DNA from: Chitinophagaceae bacterium
Lineage (GTDB): Bacteria; Bacteroidota; Bacteroidia; Chitinophagales; Chitinophagaceae
DNA length: 54,136 nucleotides
Direction of reading: 5' to 3'
Assembly (NCBI GenBank): GCA_023957755.1
Contig: JAMLGT010000020.1
Span: 1-54,136 of the forward strand
The position numbers and the translations under genes are program-made. This document shows, one piece after another, positions 24,292 to 34,265 of this stretch; positions within the stretch are counted from its first letter, which is position 1; the number at the start of each line of letters is the position of its first letter. Below the pieces are notes generated by a model. The model had not been told where the DNA came from, made no database searches, and saw only the letters and a program-made list of their open reading frames with translations.

Positions 24292-25669
24292 AAATAACCA
24301 CGCCGCACCCTTCATCACAACAGGATTGATATTGCTGTGTAGTGCGTTGTTGTTCGGACTATTGGCTGCTATTCAATACATTGTACCGGGATGGGGGCGT
24401 GATACTTTTTCCTTTGAAAAACTCCGCCCGCTACACGTTTCCTCCGCAGTATTCTGGATCATTGCCGGAGCTATGGGCGCTGTGCTCACTTATCTGCAAG
24501 AACATAATCAGCAACCGCTGAAGAATAAAGCACTGGTAAAATGGCAGTTTTACCTATTTGCTACTTCATTCGCGGGTATCCTGATATCATACTTCTTCGG
24601 AGTATTCAGCGGAAGGGAATATTGGGAGTTTCACCCATTATTTGCTATCCCTATCACTATTGGCTGGATACTGTTCATTATCAACTTTACTACTAACCAT
24701 CTGAAGTTAAAAGGAGCGCCGGTATATGTGTGGATGTGGTTTACAGGTGCAGTGTTCTTCCTGTTTACCTATCTCGAGTCTAACCTTTGGCTGATTCCGG
24801 GCGTAAGAAATCATCTGGTGAAAGACATGACCATCCAGTGGAAGTCGTATGGTTCTATGGTGGGTGCATGGAATCAGCTGATCTATGGCAGTTCCATCTA
24901 CCTCATGGATAAGATTGCCGGTAACAAAAAATACAGCCACTCTCCAATCGCCTTCGGACTTTATTTCCTGGGGCTTTTTAACCTGATGTTCAATTGGGGG
25001 CATCACATCTATACCCTTCCTGCACATGCTGCCATTCAGTATATAGCATACATCGTTAGCATGACTGAACTCTATCTTTTCGGCAGGATTATTTATTTGT
25101 GGAAGTCATCGATAACCACAGCACGAAAAAATATTCATATTCGCCCCTTCCAGTTTCTGTTGTCAGCAGATATATGGGTATTTATGACGTTGGGCCTTGC
25201 TATAGCAATGTCTGTGCCCGTACTTAACCTCTATATGCATGGCACACACGTAATTGTAGCGCACACCATGGGGGCTACCATCGGTATCAACAGCCTGTTA
25301 CTTCTGGCCTTCGCCTACGATATGGCAGGGAGCCAGGGAGAGGTTATGATACGAAACAAGAAACTCATTGACAGAGGAATTGTTCTTACCAATATATCCC
25401 TGTTTGTCTTCTGGCTTGCGCTGATTATCGCCGGCTTCATGAAATCTTTCTGGCAGATGAGCGACACTACCGAACCTTTCGGTGCGATGATGTTAAGACT
25501 GCAGCCTTATTTCCGTGTATTCTATATCGCAGGACTGGGCCTTGCCACCGGATTGGGAATGGTTATCTATCCGCTCCTGAAAAAGCAATGGACAAAAAGG
25601 CTGACAAGAAACACCGCATCAGAATTTTCAGGCGGGAGCTACCAGGAAAAAGCAGTTGAAATCGCCTAA
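24266..25669 (+). CDS. norB: NorB-like heme-copper subunit with altered metal ligands
   Basis: This 467-aa membrane protein has about 12 helices and aligns along its length with the NO reductase large subunit. Kept residues are H57 (low-spin heme side, LRPLHVSS), H246 and H247 (NWGHHIYT) and H333 (high-spin heme). Differences are clear. In helix VI, where cNorB has HLWVEG, this protein has GAWNQL, so both the metal histidine and the glutamate are missing (G200, Q204). In helix X the AHxH pair is AHTM, so M335 replaces the low-spin heme histidine. I recall similar sequences beside norC in other Bacteroidota, so this is probably a lineage form rather than a broken gene. NO reduction is inferred from norC and overall similarity. 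Confidence 0.75.
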   Translation: MPMAPYQNKNNHAAPFITTGLILLCSALLFGLLAAIQYIVPGWGRDTFSFEKLRPLHVSSAVFWIIAGAMGAVLTYLQEHNQQPLKNKALVKWQFYLFATSFAGILISYFFGVFSGREYWEFHPLFAIPITIGWILFIINFTTNHLKLKGAPVYVWMWFTGAVFFLFTYLESNLWLIPGVRNHLVKDMTIQWKSYGSMVGAWNQLIYGSSIYLMDKIAGNKKYSHSPIAFGLYFLGLFNLMFNWGHHIYTLPAHAAIQYIAYIVSMTELYLFGRIIYLWKSSITTARKNIHIRPFQFLLSADIWVFMTLGLAIAMSVPVLNLYMHGTHVIVAHTMGATIGINSLLLLAFAYDMAGSQGEVMIRNKKLIDRGIVLTNISLFVFWLALIIAGFMKSFWQMSDTTEPFGAMMLRLQPYFRVFYIAGLGLATGLGMVIYPLLKKQWTKRLTRNTASEFSGGSYQEKAVEIA

Positions 25670-25675
25670 TAATCT

Positions 25676-26443
25676 CTACAACCTTCTTACCCAGATATTC
25701 CTGAAACTGATGGGCTTACTATCGTCACCATGAGCCTGCAGTTTAATGGGTGAAGGGCCATGAGCATGATACTCCGGATAACCGATATATACGGTTTCTC
25801 CTTTCAGGGAGACATTGTGCTGCACTAACACTCCGTTGAATATGACTGTTACCCTTGCCGAATCTTTCAGGCTTCCGTCAGTATTAAACCTTGGTGCCGT
25901 CCATATCACATCATAGGTCTGCCATTCGCCCGGCTTTTTATTAGCATTCACCAGAGGGGCATATTGTTTATACACGCTACCTGCCTGCCCGTTAGAGTAG
26001 GTACGGTTATTGTAATTATCCAATATCTGAATTTCATAACCTGCATCTCCTTTTCCGGTGCTCGCCAGAAACAAACCGCTATTGCCCCTCAGTTGGCTTG
26101 AACCTTCAATTTCTTTTGGAATTTGCCATTCTATATGAAGTTGATAGTCCATGAAAGATTCTCTGGTCTGGATATTTCCCGATTTCTTATTTACAGTTAC
26201 TACTCCATCATGCACATACCATTCAGCAGGACTTCCCGGCTTATTGACACTCTCCCATTTCGACAGATCCCTGCCATCAAAAAGGATCAATGCATCAGAA
26301 GGAGGCTGTGCATTCGTAGTGCCCGGTGTAACAACCGGAGGAACCGGCGACCAGACTTCTGTTTCTTCAGGTTTCATTTTTTTTTGTGCGAGGCAGTTTA
26401 GAGAAACTCCAATCGCCATAAGGACAATAATTGATTTTTTCAT
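25676..26443 (-). CDS. DUF1080 (3-keto-disaccharide hydrolase-like) secreted protein
   Basis: This 255-aa protein has a signal peptide (MKKSIIVLMAIGVSLNCLAQ). The DUF1080 concanavalin-like domain fills residues 48-255, with LFDGRDLSKWES at its start, then GNSGLFL, YEIQILDN and ISFRNIWVRRL at the end. Characterised members act on 3-keto-glycosides. It is the last gene of a unit with a GMC oxidoreductase and its small subunit, which could make 3-keto sugars, so an oxidise-then-cleave pathway is likely. Confidence 0.88.
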   Translation of the reverse strand: MKKSIIVLMAIGVSLNCLAQKKMKPEETEVWSPVPPVVTPGTTNAQPPSDALILFDGRDLSKWESVNKPGSPAEWYVHDGVVTVNKKSGNIQTRESFMDYQLHIEWQIPKEIEGSSQLRGNSGLFLASTGKGDAGYEIQILDNYNNRTYSNGQAGSVYKQYAPLVNANKKPGEWQTYDVIWTAPRFNTDGSLKDSARVTVIFNGVLVQHNVSLKGETVYIGYPEYHAHGPSPIKLQAHGDDSKPISFRNIWVRRL

Positions 26444-26445
26444 TT

Positions 26446-27126
26446 TCAGGAATTGGAATCAGGGTAAGTAGCACATTCTTTCATCTCTTGTTCTGTATAG
26501 GAAAGGCCATATTGTTTCAGGACATCATCGGGTACTCCATTCCACATATTCGGCTGGTTGCCTACATAGCCTACATCCTTCACTCCGATAGGAGAAGTAA
26601 AAAAGCCTGACGCAGTAAGGTTTCTCATAAGAGTAAAAAAATTAACCCCCTGCTGCATTTCCTTCTTTGCCTTCTTTGGATATGCAATCATATCCACCAG
26701 CTCGATCTGCTCTTTGGAAGTACAGTTGACAAAGGCATTATTAAACCGTTTATAACACTGCTGATCCATCCATTGCAACCCGCCACGCATAGGCACCTTA
26801 AACTCCGGCTTATCCTTCACAATAAACTCAATAAAATCAGGCACTCCTGCGTCAGATGCACTTCCACTCACATCATCCTTCGGGATGATGATATCCGCAA
26901 GCACAGTGATAGTTGCCATTTCATGAGTTGTAAAGTAGGTCTGGGCATTCACCTGCTTCAACTGAGCTTCTTCCTCCTTCATTCTGCCGGCAGGCATGGT
27001 ATCCTTACCATCCTTCACCACCGCCGCGCCTGTGGCCTTCTTATCTTCAGTCTTACAGGCATCCAGCAGCACTCCTGTAGAGAGCGTACCAAATGCCAGC
27101 ACCTTTAATGATTTACGTCTGTCCAT
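26446..27126 (-). CDS. Gluconate 2-dehydrogenase subunit 3 family protein, Tat-exported
   Basis: This 226-aa small subunit carries a twin-arginine-like leader (MDRRKSLKVLAFG) that ends in a lipobox (LLDAC, C24). The mature part contains the subunit-3 pattern TTHEMATITVLADIIIPKDD and FNNAFVNCTSKEQ. In relatives this subunit carries the folded GMC dehydrogenase partner through the Tat pathway and anchors it. The partner here (27,140-28,879) has no signal of its own, which fits. The two genes are 13 bp apart, and DUF1080 follows after 2 bp. Confidence 0.87.
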   Translation of the reverse strand: MDRRKSLKVLAFGTLSTGVLLDACKTEDKKATGAAVVKDGKDTMPAGRMKEEEAQLKQVNAQTYFTTHEMATITVLADIIIPKDDVSGSASDAGVPDFIEFIVKDKPEFKVPMRGGLQWMDQQCYKRFNNAFVNCTSKEQIELVDMIAYPKKAKKEMQQGVNFFTLMRNLTASGFFTSPIGVKDVGYVGNQPNMWNGVPDDVLKQYGLSYTEQEMKECATYPDSNS

Positions 27127-27139
27127 TTATGTTACCTAT

Positions 27140-28879
27140 TTAGATATTATTCTTCTTTAGCTGATCGATAATATACTCCGACGTGCGCATGCTGAGCGCC
27201 AGAATCGTCCATGTAATATTCTTATCAGCCTGTGACACAAATTGTCCGCCATCCACATTAAACACATTCTTACAGTCATGCGCCTGTGCATACTTATTCA
27301 GTGCGGAGGTTTTGGGGTTATTTCCCATCCGGATGGTACCTGCTTCGTGGATAATGTTTCCGGGATTGTGTAGTCCGTAATTATTCTCCGGCCCGTCATC
27401 TCCACCCCATGTTATCACGGCCCCCATTGCATGGAGTATCTCCGCAAAAGTCTCCTTCATGTGCTTAGCCTGTTTGATTTCATAATCTGAATACTTTGTA
27501 TTAAATCTCAATACAGGGATGCCATACATATCCACCACATTGGGGTCTATCTCACAATAGTTGTCTTCACGTGCGATCGACTCTCCGCGACCGGCCATGC
27601 CTACATGCGCACCAAAGAAATATCTGTAATCTTCCTTGAGTGAGACACCATATCCGCCAGCCTCCTTTTGCTTGCCCTTAATTTTGTAGGTCCCATTAAG
27701 GTTTTCAATTCCCCAGTTAAATCCATACAAAGGCATTCCAAAGCCTCCGCCATATTCAATATGATACCCTCTGGGGAAATCCAGTTTTTTATTATCAAGC
27801 CACCAGGGCGTGTACACATGCATACCGCCTACACCGTCTTCATTATACCGCTTCCTGTCAAACAGTTCAGGAATGATGCCTCCCATATCTGCACCCGTAC
27901 TATCGTGCAGGTATTTGCCCACCACATTGCTGGAATTAGCCAGCCCGTTAGGATGCCGGGCCGATTTGGAATTAAGCAATAACCTTGCAGACTCACAGGC
28001 GCTGGCGCCCAGCACCACTGTCCTTCCCGTAATCTGATACTCCTGCAAATCCTCTTTATTCACATAACTTACTCCTGTAGCCAGCCCTTCTCTGTCTGTC
28101 AGTATCTCCCTGGCCATCGCATTCGTGAAAAGATCTACATTCCCTGTTTTCATCGCAGGAAACACCAGACACGAACCTGAAGAGAAATCTGCATACACCT
28201 TACAACTCCGGTTGCATTGAGAGCAGAAAAAACACTGGCCTCTTTCCTTATTAATCGGCTTAGTAAGTATGCTCAGCCTTGAAGGAACCACCGGTATTCC
28301 AATACTGTTGCCTGCGCGTTTAATAAACAGTTCATGCAGTCTGGGCTTTGGAGGTGGCAGGAAAATGCCATCTGGTTCGTTGGGCATGTTAATATTGGTA
28401 CCGAAAACCCCGAGCAAGCGGTCTATTGCATCATAGTAGGGTTTCACATCCTCATATCCAATAGGCCAGTTTTCGCCCAGACCATCCACATCCTTGTGCT
28501 TAAAATCTTTTGGGCCAAATCTCAGCGATATCCTTCCCCAGTGGTTCGTACGCCCTCCTAACATTCTCGCGCGCCACCACTCCCAGTTTGACCCCTTCGC
28601 CTGCGTATAGGGTTCTCCATCGATCTCCCATCCCCAGTAGCAGCCATCAAAATCGCCAAACGGACGGTATTTGGTACTTGCACCCCTTCGGGGAGATTCC
28701 CAGGCATTCTTAAGTTGTGCGGAATCCACCGCAGGATCATAATAAGGCCCGGCTTCCAACAATGCCACTTTTAACCCTGCTTTTGCCAGCACATAGGTCG
28801 CCATACCACCACCGGCACCTGAACCAATTACAATCGCATCATATTTTTTTGGCTGTTTCTTAATTTGAAATTCTCCCAT
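27140..28879 (-). CDS. GMC-family sugar dehydrogenase with a four-cysteine motif
   Basis: This 579-aa flavoprotein opens with the FAD motif AIVIGSGAGGGMATYVLAKA (residues 15-34). NHWGRISLRFGP and the C-terminal HNPGNIIHEAGTIRMG and NVDGGQF stretches are those of GMC oxidoreductases linked to subunit 3. C216, C219, C222 and C226 form C-x2-C-x2-C-x3-C, a spacing that could hold an iron-sulfur cluster, as in fructose or glucoside-3-dehydrogenase-type enzymes. It lacks a signal peptide and is probably co-exported with the Tat subunit downstream. With DUF1080 it suggests oxidation of glycosides at C3; the substrate is inferred. Confidence 0.86.
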   Translation of the reverse strand: MGEFQIKKQPKKYDAIVIGSGAGGGMATYVLAKAGLKVALLEAGPYYDPAVDSAQLKNAWESPRRGASTKYRPFGDFDGCYWGWEIDGEPYTQAKGSNWEWWRARMLGGRTNHWGRISLRFGPKDFKHKDVDGLGENWPIGYEDVKPYYDAIDRLLGVFGTNINMPNEPDGIFLPPPKPRLHELFIKRAGNSIGIPVVPSRLSILTKPINKERGQCFFCSQCNRSCKVYADFSSGSCLVFPAMKTGNVDLFTNAMAREILTDREGLATGVSYVNKEDLQEYQITGRTVVLGASACESARLLLNSKSARHPNGLANSSNVVGKYLHDSTGADMGGIIPELFDRKRYNEDGVGGMHVYTPWWLDNKKLDFPRGYHIEYGGGFGMPLYGFNWGIENLNGTYKIKGKQKEAGGYGVSLKEDYRYFFGAHVGMAGRGESIAREDNYCEIDPNVVDMYGIPVLRFNTKYSDYEIKQAKHMKETFAEILHAMGAVITWGGDDGPENNYGLHNPGNIIHEAGTIRMGNNPKTSALNKYAQAHDCKNVFNVDGGQFVSQADKNITWTILALSMRTSEYIIDQLKKNNI

Positions 28880-29111
28880 GAATTATCAGGCTTTTTAGTT
28901 TCGAGAGTGTAATCATTTAGCAGGTATGAAAATAGCATTTTCTATGGGAATTACGCATGGACTTTTTTTTCTATGCTTTCTCAAATTCAATTCGACTTAA
29001 TATTAGCAGCCTTTACGATTCAAATTCACATACTGTAAGGCCGGTTGCAAACTAGTCGGATGACAATATTTCTGTACATTATGTGGTATCGCGCTTATGC
29101 CAATGTCACAA

Positions 29112-29143
29112 TTGAACTCCTCTCTTTAAATGATGTAATTTTG
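29112..29143 (+). promoter_or_regulatory. Probable dxs promoter
   Basis: TTG (29,112-29,114) and TAATTTTG (29,136-29,143) are separated by 21 bp, matching the Bacteroidota -33/-7 pattern. The dxs ATG is 23 bp further. The remaining ~230 bp of this gap hold nothing recognisable. Confidence 0.5.
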
Positions 29144-29166
29144 CTTCCTCATTTTGAACTCATCTC

Positions 29167-30984
29167 ATGGAAATATTGCCGGGTGATTTATTGAAAGGTA
29201 TTGACAATCCTTCCGATTTGAAAAAGTTGAAAAAGGAACAGTTGGCTCAATTGAGCGATGAACTCAGGCAATACATCATCGATGTGGTAAGTATATACGG
29301 CGGTCACCTTGCTGCAAGCCTCGGAGTGGTAGAACTTACTGTCGCGCTGCACTATGTATTTAACACGCCATACGACCGGGTGGTCTGGGATGTAGGCCAC
29401 CAGGCTTACGGACATAAAATTCTCACAGGCCGCAGAGATAATTTCATTACCAACCGCAAACTTGGCGGCATCAGCGGATTCCCAAAGAGATCAGAAAGTG
29501 AGTATGACGCCTTTGGGGTGGGCCATTCATCCACTTCAATCTCTGCCGCACTGGGAATGGCATTGGCTTCAAGGTACAAAGGCGAGTATGACAGGCAGCA
29601 CATTGCAGTTATAGGTGATGGAGCACTCACAGCCGGCCTTGCCTTTGAAGGATTGAATCACGCGGGCATCTCTCAATCCAATTTGCTAATTATCCTCAAT
29701 GATAACCACATGAGTATAGACCCCAATGTGGGTGCGCTCACCAAATATCTTTCAGGGTTGAATGAAAAAAAAGAAAGTAATGAGTTGGATACTGGCCATG
29801 CAGCGCGAAAAACCAACTTCTTTGAATCGTTGCAACTGCAATACTTCGGGCCAGTCAACGGGCATGATCTGACAGCGCTAATCGACACACTCACACTCTT
29901 AAAAAATACCGATGGACCTAAGCTGCTTCACATCAGAACAATAAAAGGAAAGGGATATGTTCCGGCAGAGCAGAACCAAACTCAATGGCATGCACCCGGA
30001 CTATTCGATAAAATATCAGGACAGATATTAAAGAAAAAAGCCGACAGCCCCCAACCACCAAAATATCAGGATGTATTCGGACACACTATCATAGAACTCG
30101 CTAAACAAAACGACAGGATAATGGGGGTAACTCCGGCAATGCCTACGGGTAGTTCATTGAAATTTATGATGGACGAGATGCCTGATCGCGCTTTTGACGT
30201 AGGCATCTGCGAACAACACGCGGTGACGCTCAGTGCGGGCATGGCCACACAGGGTTTGCGCGTATATTGTAACATTTATTCTACGTTTATGCAGCGGGCT
30301 TACGACCAGGTGATACATGACGTAGCCATACAAGATCTGCCGGTAATCTTTTGCCTCGACCGGGCAGGAATCGTAGGAGAAGACGGGCCTACGCACCACG
30401 GAGCCTTCGACATCGCATATATGCGATGCATTCCCAATATGATTGTAAGCGCACCAATGAATGAACATGAACTAAGAAACCTGATGTACACTGCCCAACT
30501 TCACAGCAACTCCCACCCATTTGCCATCCGATACCCGAGGGGGCGTGGCGTCCTGGCCGATTGGCGAAATCCGTTTGAAGAAATACCGGTAGGCAAAGGC
30601 AGAAAACTAAGGGCCGGACGAGAGATTGCAATCCTCTCTCTGGGGCATCCCGGAAATTTTGTAACCGAGGCAATCAGCAAAGTGCTCCCCAACGGAATCG
30701 ATCCTGCTCATTACGACATGCGATTTGCAAAGCCTCTTGACGAAGAATTGCTTCACAGGATATTTAATACATATTCTAAAATAATAACTATAGAAGACGG
30801 TACCGTAAAGGGTGGATTTGGTGCTGCTGTTTCAGAGTTTGCAGAAACGAATAATTATAAGGCTCAGATCACCATTATCGGAATTCCTGACAAGTTCATT
30901 GAACACGGAACTCCTGAAGAATTATATAAAGAGATTGGGATGGACGCAGAGGGGATTGCCCATACAATACAGCGGGTTTGCTAA
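29167..30984 (+). CDS. dxs: 1-deoxy-D-xylulose-5-phosphate synthase
   Basis: This 605-aa thiamine-diphosphate enzyme makes DXP from pyruvate and glyceraldehyde 3-phosphate, the first step of the MEP isoprenoid pathway. The order of motifs is complete: [32 protein letters not shown], the ThDP motif [18 protein letters not shown] with NDN, then [27 protein letters not shown] and RYPRG. It is slightly shorter than the ~630-aa norm. It is convergent with the CHAT gene, with only 8 bp between them. Confidence 0.95.
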   Translation: MEILPGDLLKGIDNPSDLKKLKKEQLAQLSDELRQYIIDVVSIYGGHLAASLGVVELTVALHYVFNTPYDRVVWDVGHQAYGHKILTGRRDNFITNRKLGGISGFPKRSESEYDAFGVGHSSTSISAALGMALASRYKGEYDRQHIAVIGDGALTAGLAFEGLNHAGISQSNLLIILNDNHMSIDPNVGALTKYLSGLNEKKESNELDTGHAARKTNFFESLQLQYFGPVNGHDLTALIDTLTLLKNTDGPKLLHIRTIKGKGYVPAEQNQTQWHAPGLFDKISGQILKKKADSPQPPKYQDVFGHTIIELAKQNDRIMGVTPAMPTGSSLKFMMDEMPDRAFDVGICEQHAVTLSAGMATQGLRVYCNIYSTFMQRAYDQVIHDVAIQDLPVIFCLDRAGIVGEDGPTHHGAFDIAYMRCIPNMIVSAPMNEHELRNLMYTAQLHSNSHPFAIRYPRGRGVLADWRNPFEEIPVGKGRKLRAGREIAILSLGHPGNFVTEAISKVLPNGIDPAHYDMRFAKPLDEELLHRIFNTYSKIITIEDGTVKGGFGAAVSEFAETNNYKAQITIIGIPDKFIEHGTPEELYKEIGMDAEGIAHTIQRVC

Positions 30985-30992
30985 ATCACAAA

Positions 30993-33900
30993 CTATACTT
31001 CCCTCAGACGCTTTCTCCTGCTCCTTCTTTTCAAAATAATATATATCGTCGTTCCTGCCAACATGAGCGCCAGGCCTTCAAGAATATAATTCCAGGTATA
31101 ATCTTTTTCCTCTAATGCAATCGCTGAAGTATCTCCCATTATTACCAGTCCGGCCCAGAAATGTGGATTCGCCGTGCGGCCTTTTTCATTTTTCAGATAT
31201 TCCAGTTTGGCTGCGCGCAGCGCATCGTCTTTCTCCATCCCCCTGAGGAGGTTTTCGTAAAACATTTCCAATAACTGGTTGCTGGCTTTCTCATCAATAT
31301 TCCAGAGGCCAGTCAACATACTTTCGCTGCCTGCGTAGTTAAACGCATGAGCCAGGGAAATCATGCCTTCACCATCCATATACCCGGGTTTGCCTGTCTC
31401 ACAAGCGGATAATACTGTAAGTGCGGATGGTAAGCTGTACTGATATAAATCATTTACATAAAGCACATTTGCATCAGATCCTGATTTGTCTTTTGCAAAT
31501 ATTAGTTTAGAGTAAGCCGGATTGATATTATCTGAGACTGCATGTGTCCCCAGATGGATTACCTTATTCTTTCCCGCTGCATTGATAAAGGCATCCCTGG
31601 TACATTCCACTCCTACAAAGCTTTTGCCTCCTAATAGCCCTGCGAGTTTATTGAGCAACATACGGGAAAATGGTTGTGGTAACAAGGTCAGATAAGTACG
31701 ATCCATCTTCAGAGAATCAGTGATCGTCTTTTTATAGTTATCCTTTAACTCGTCTGTAAATACCGGAGCAAAACCTGCAAACTGGCCTTTAAATTTCATG
31801 CTGCCATGACTCCTGTTCATCAATAACATACTGTATTGGTAAGAGAAAGTGTACCTGGCCAACAGGCTCTCTGTCGCCAATTCGCCGAATGAGTGAATCT
31901 TTGAAGGAGTGAGTATTTCCAGATTCAGATTATAAAGTACCCCGTCAGGTATTACAATAATCTTACGATGATGAACCCCTGATACAATGGGCTTCCAGAG
32001 CAGGTTGTACAATTCAAAAAGTGCATCCGTAACTGTAGAAGTGGATGATAACGGGCTTATTACTCTGGTAATATTTTCAGACAATCCTGTAGAACTTAAA
32101 GAGTAAATCTTTCTGGAAATATTGTCGGCCACTAAAGCGTACAGGCTGTCGCCTGCAAAAAAGTACCGCACCAGTGTATGCCCGGAAGGTACCGAAGAAT
32201 ATAAATTGTCCGGCACAGACAAAACCGACTGATATCGCATTCTGAAATAGTCAGGATAATTGTGCTTCAGGTATGTTCTGTAATTATTTACCTCATCAAG
32301 GGCCTGCAGATATTTTGCAAAGTTGTCTGAGGCCTTACCCTGCACCTTCGCAATAGATGCAAGATTTGCATTGAGTGTTCTCTCTTTTTGAAGGACATTC
32401 CTGGGTACCCCTGCGTAGTCTATAGACTGCGCAGCATTCAGTCGGTTCCTAATGCGCGAATACAAAGCTGATTCCTGGAGACCCATCACCCGGTCTATAT
32501 ACACACTCTCGTTTGTAATCCTGTATAATTCTAAATTAAGTTGTTTTACAAAGTCAAAAAGATCCTCATTCTCTGCAATAAGAATCCGGTTATTTGCCTC
32601 ATCATTGAGGAAACTCCTTTTTCTTTCCACAATATTTATAGCTACCTCCAGTCGTTCCAGATTAGATTCGATAAACTCTTTGGTTTTATTTTTTTGCATT
32701 GCATAAGAGGCCTTCGTACTACTTAAGATAGCCGCAGGTTTTCTCGACTCCACTTTAATAGAGTCTAACAAAGAAGAAGCGCTTTCAATTTTTTTATTAA
32801 GCAGTTTCAGAGCTGTCTCTGCATAATTATAGGAGGATCGATAGTTCTTTGCTAAATACTCTATTTCGGAAAGATTCAAAAGCTGGTCAAAGGCAGCCAG
32901 GCTTTCCTTATTCTGAACTCCTAACACATAGTCATAGGCTTTTTGGGCTACCTCCTTTGCCATCACACTTTCGTTATTAATGGCATGGAATCTGGATTTC
33001 TCTGTCAGGAATCCCAAATAAATATCATCATAAGCCCCCCCCAATGCTACCTGGAACAGGCTATCACTCTTTTGGTAATAGCTTTCAGCCTTTGGGAATT
33101 CGCCTCTGTTTTGAAATATCCCTGCAAGCGCATAGTATCCATCCGCGAGCCAAAAAGGATCAGCATCGTCCATCAACTCAAGATTACGAATACCCATCTC
33201 CAGATAAATGCGTGCTCCTTCTTCGTCTCTCATATCATGCAACAAACGACCCAGAAGAAGCTGGGAGTTAAAAACTTCTCTGTTTCCGGGAGGCAGATTG
33301 TTTTTTTTCTCTGCATAAGCAATTTCAAGGAGTTCCTTTGCCTTTTTGAAATCGCCTATACCTTTATATAATCCACCCAGATTGTCAATGCATTGATAGA
33401 GAAACGATTTTCTATGACTCTCCTTATCCTTCTCTTCACCCGTAGCAATGAATTTCTCCAGATGCGCTATGGCTGCATATTCTTCCTCGATCGCTTTCTG
33501 CTGCTCTCCCAACAGGCTCGATACACCCGCCATATTATTATAAAGCACTGCCACTCTGTAAAACTGATTAAGCGGTATTTGTGGAGCCTTCCCGATGGAA
33601 ATCAATGCCTGCCCGAAATAAAACATGGCACTGTCCAGTTTCGACTCATAATACATTGCAGCTCCCATCCCGTTTTGAGCTATATAGAGTAGTTCATAGT
33701 CAGGATTTTCCAGAGACGACATTACCTTTATAGCTCTGACGCCGTGTTCTCTGGCCAGACTGATTCTGCCCGTTCGCTGGGCATAGGTTGACAAGTTATT
33801 TTCTATAGTGCCAATTAAGGCATTACTGCTACTGATTTTCTGAGCATACTTCAGTGCGTTTTGACAAACCGAATATGCCTTACCGTTATCACCTGCAAAT

Positions 33901-34259
33901 GAATAATAATCAGCCGCTTCAATATACGCCTGGCTGGCGGTAGCATCCGACGGGGCCAGTTCGAAAATTTTCTTCAGCAAGGCTTCTGTCTCCCTGTCTG
34001 ATTTATTAATTCCATCTACATAATAATGAATTTTGCCACCAATAAAAATGTAATTGACTATGGAATCCGGCTTACGTAATCTGAAGTATTTATCCACCTT
34101 CTCATTGAGTACCTTCAGTGCCTGCTGATACTCCTTCTTCTTGATGGCTGCCTGCATTTCAGGTATCCCATCTGACTGGCTGAAAGCAGACAGCGAGAAT
34201 CCCATACTCATTACAAGTAAAGGCAGGCATCGAATTATTTTTGCCAATCTCAAATGCAT
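30993..34259 (-). CDS. TPR-CHAT domain protein, exported and membrane-anchored
   Basis: This 1,088-aa protein has a signal peptide (residues 1-28, ending LSAFSQ). A long tetratricopeptide region follows (about 35-500, with clear repeats such as YKGIGDFKKAKELLEIAYAE), then a coiled-coil-rich part. A C-terminal CHAT caspase-like domain spans about 740-1,045. The catalytic pair is visible: His near 903 (LGTHAVSD) and Cys near 951 (LSACETG). A single membrane helix and basic tail end the protein. CHAT domains are caspase-like peptidases; here it should face the periplasm. It is the last gene of the unit with a sigma factor and a membrane TPR protein. Confidence 0.85.
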   Translation of the reverse strand: MHLRLAKIIRCLPLLVMSMGFSLSAFSQSDGIPEMQAAIKKKEYQQALKVLNEKVDKYFRLRKPDSIVNYIFIGGKIHYYVDGINKSDRETEALLKKIFELAPSDATASQAYIEAADYYSFAGDNGKAYSVCQNALKYAQKISSSNALIGTIENNLSTYAQRTGRISLAREHGVRAIKVMSSLENPDYELLYIAQNGMGAAMYYESKLDSAMFYFGQALISIGKAPQIPLNQFYRVAVLYNNMAGVSSLLGEQQKAIEEEYAAIAHLEKFIATGEEKDKESHRKSFLYQCIDNLGGLYKGIGDFKKAKELLEIAYAEKKNNLPPGNREVFNSQLLLGRLLHDMRDEEGARIYLEMGIRNLELMDDADPFWLADGYYALAGIFQNRGEFPKAESYYQKSDSLFQVALGGAYDDIYLGFLTEKSRFHAINNESVMAKEVAQKAYDYVLGVQNKESLAAFDQLLNLSEIEYLAKNYRSSYNYAETALKLLNKKIESASSLLDSIKVESRKPAAILSSTKASYAMQKNKTKEFIESNLERLEVAINIVERKRSFLNDEANNRILIAENEDLFDFVKQLNLELYRITNESVYIDRVMGLQESALYSRIRNRLNAAQSIDYAGVPRNVLQKERTLNANLASIAKVQGKASDNFAKYLQALDEVNNYRTYLKHNYPDYFRMRYQSVLSVPDNLYSSVPSGHTLVRYFFAGDSLYALVADNISRKIYSLSSTGLSENITRVISPLSSTSTVTDALFELYNLLWKPIVSGVHHRKIIVIPDGVLYNLNLEILTPSKIHSFGELATESLLARYTFSYQYSMLLMNRSHGSMKFKGQFAGFAPVFTDELKDNYKKTITDSLKMDRTYLTLLPQPFSRMLLNKLAGLLGGKSFVGVECTRDAFINAAGKNKVIHLGTHAVSDNINPAYSKLIFAKDKSGSDANVLYVNDLYQYSLPSALTVLSACETGKPGYMDGEGMISLAHAFNYAGSESMLTGLWNIDEKASNQLLEMFYENLLRGMEKDDALRAAKLEYLKNEKGRTANPHFWAGLVIMGDTSAIALEEKDYTWNYILEGLALMLAGTTIYIILKRRSRRKRLREV

Positions 34260-34265
34260 GTCAAG

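Noticed and set aside
30985..30992. Terminator between dxs and the CHAT gene
   Set aside because: Only 8 bp separate the stops and no hairpin with a T-run is visible there.
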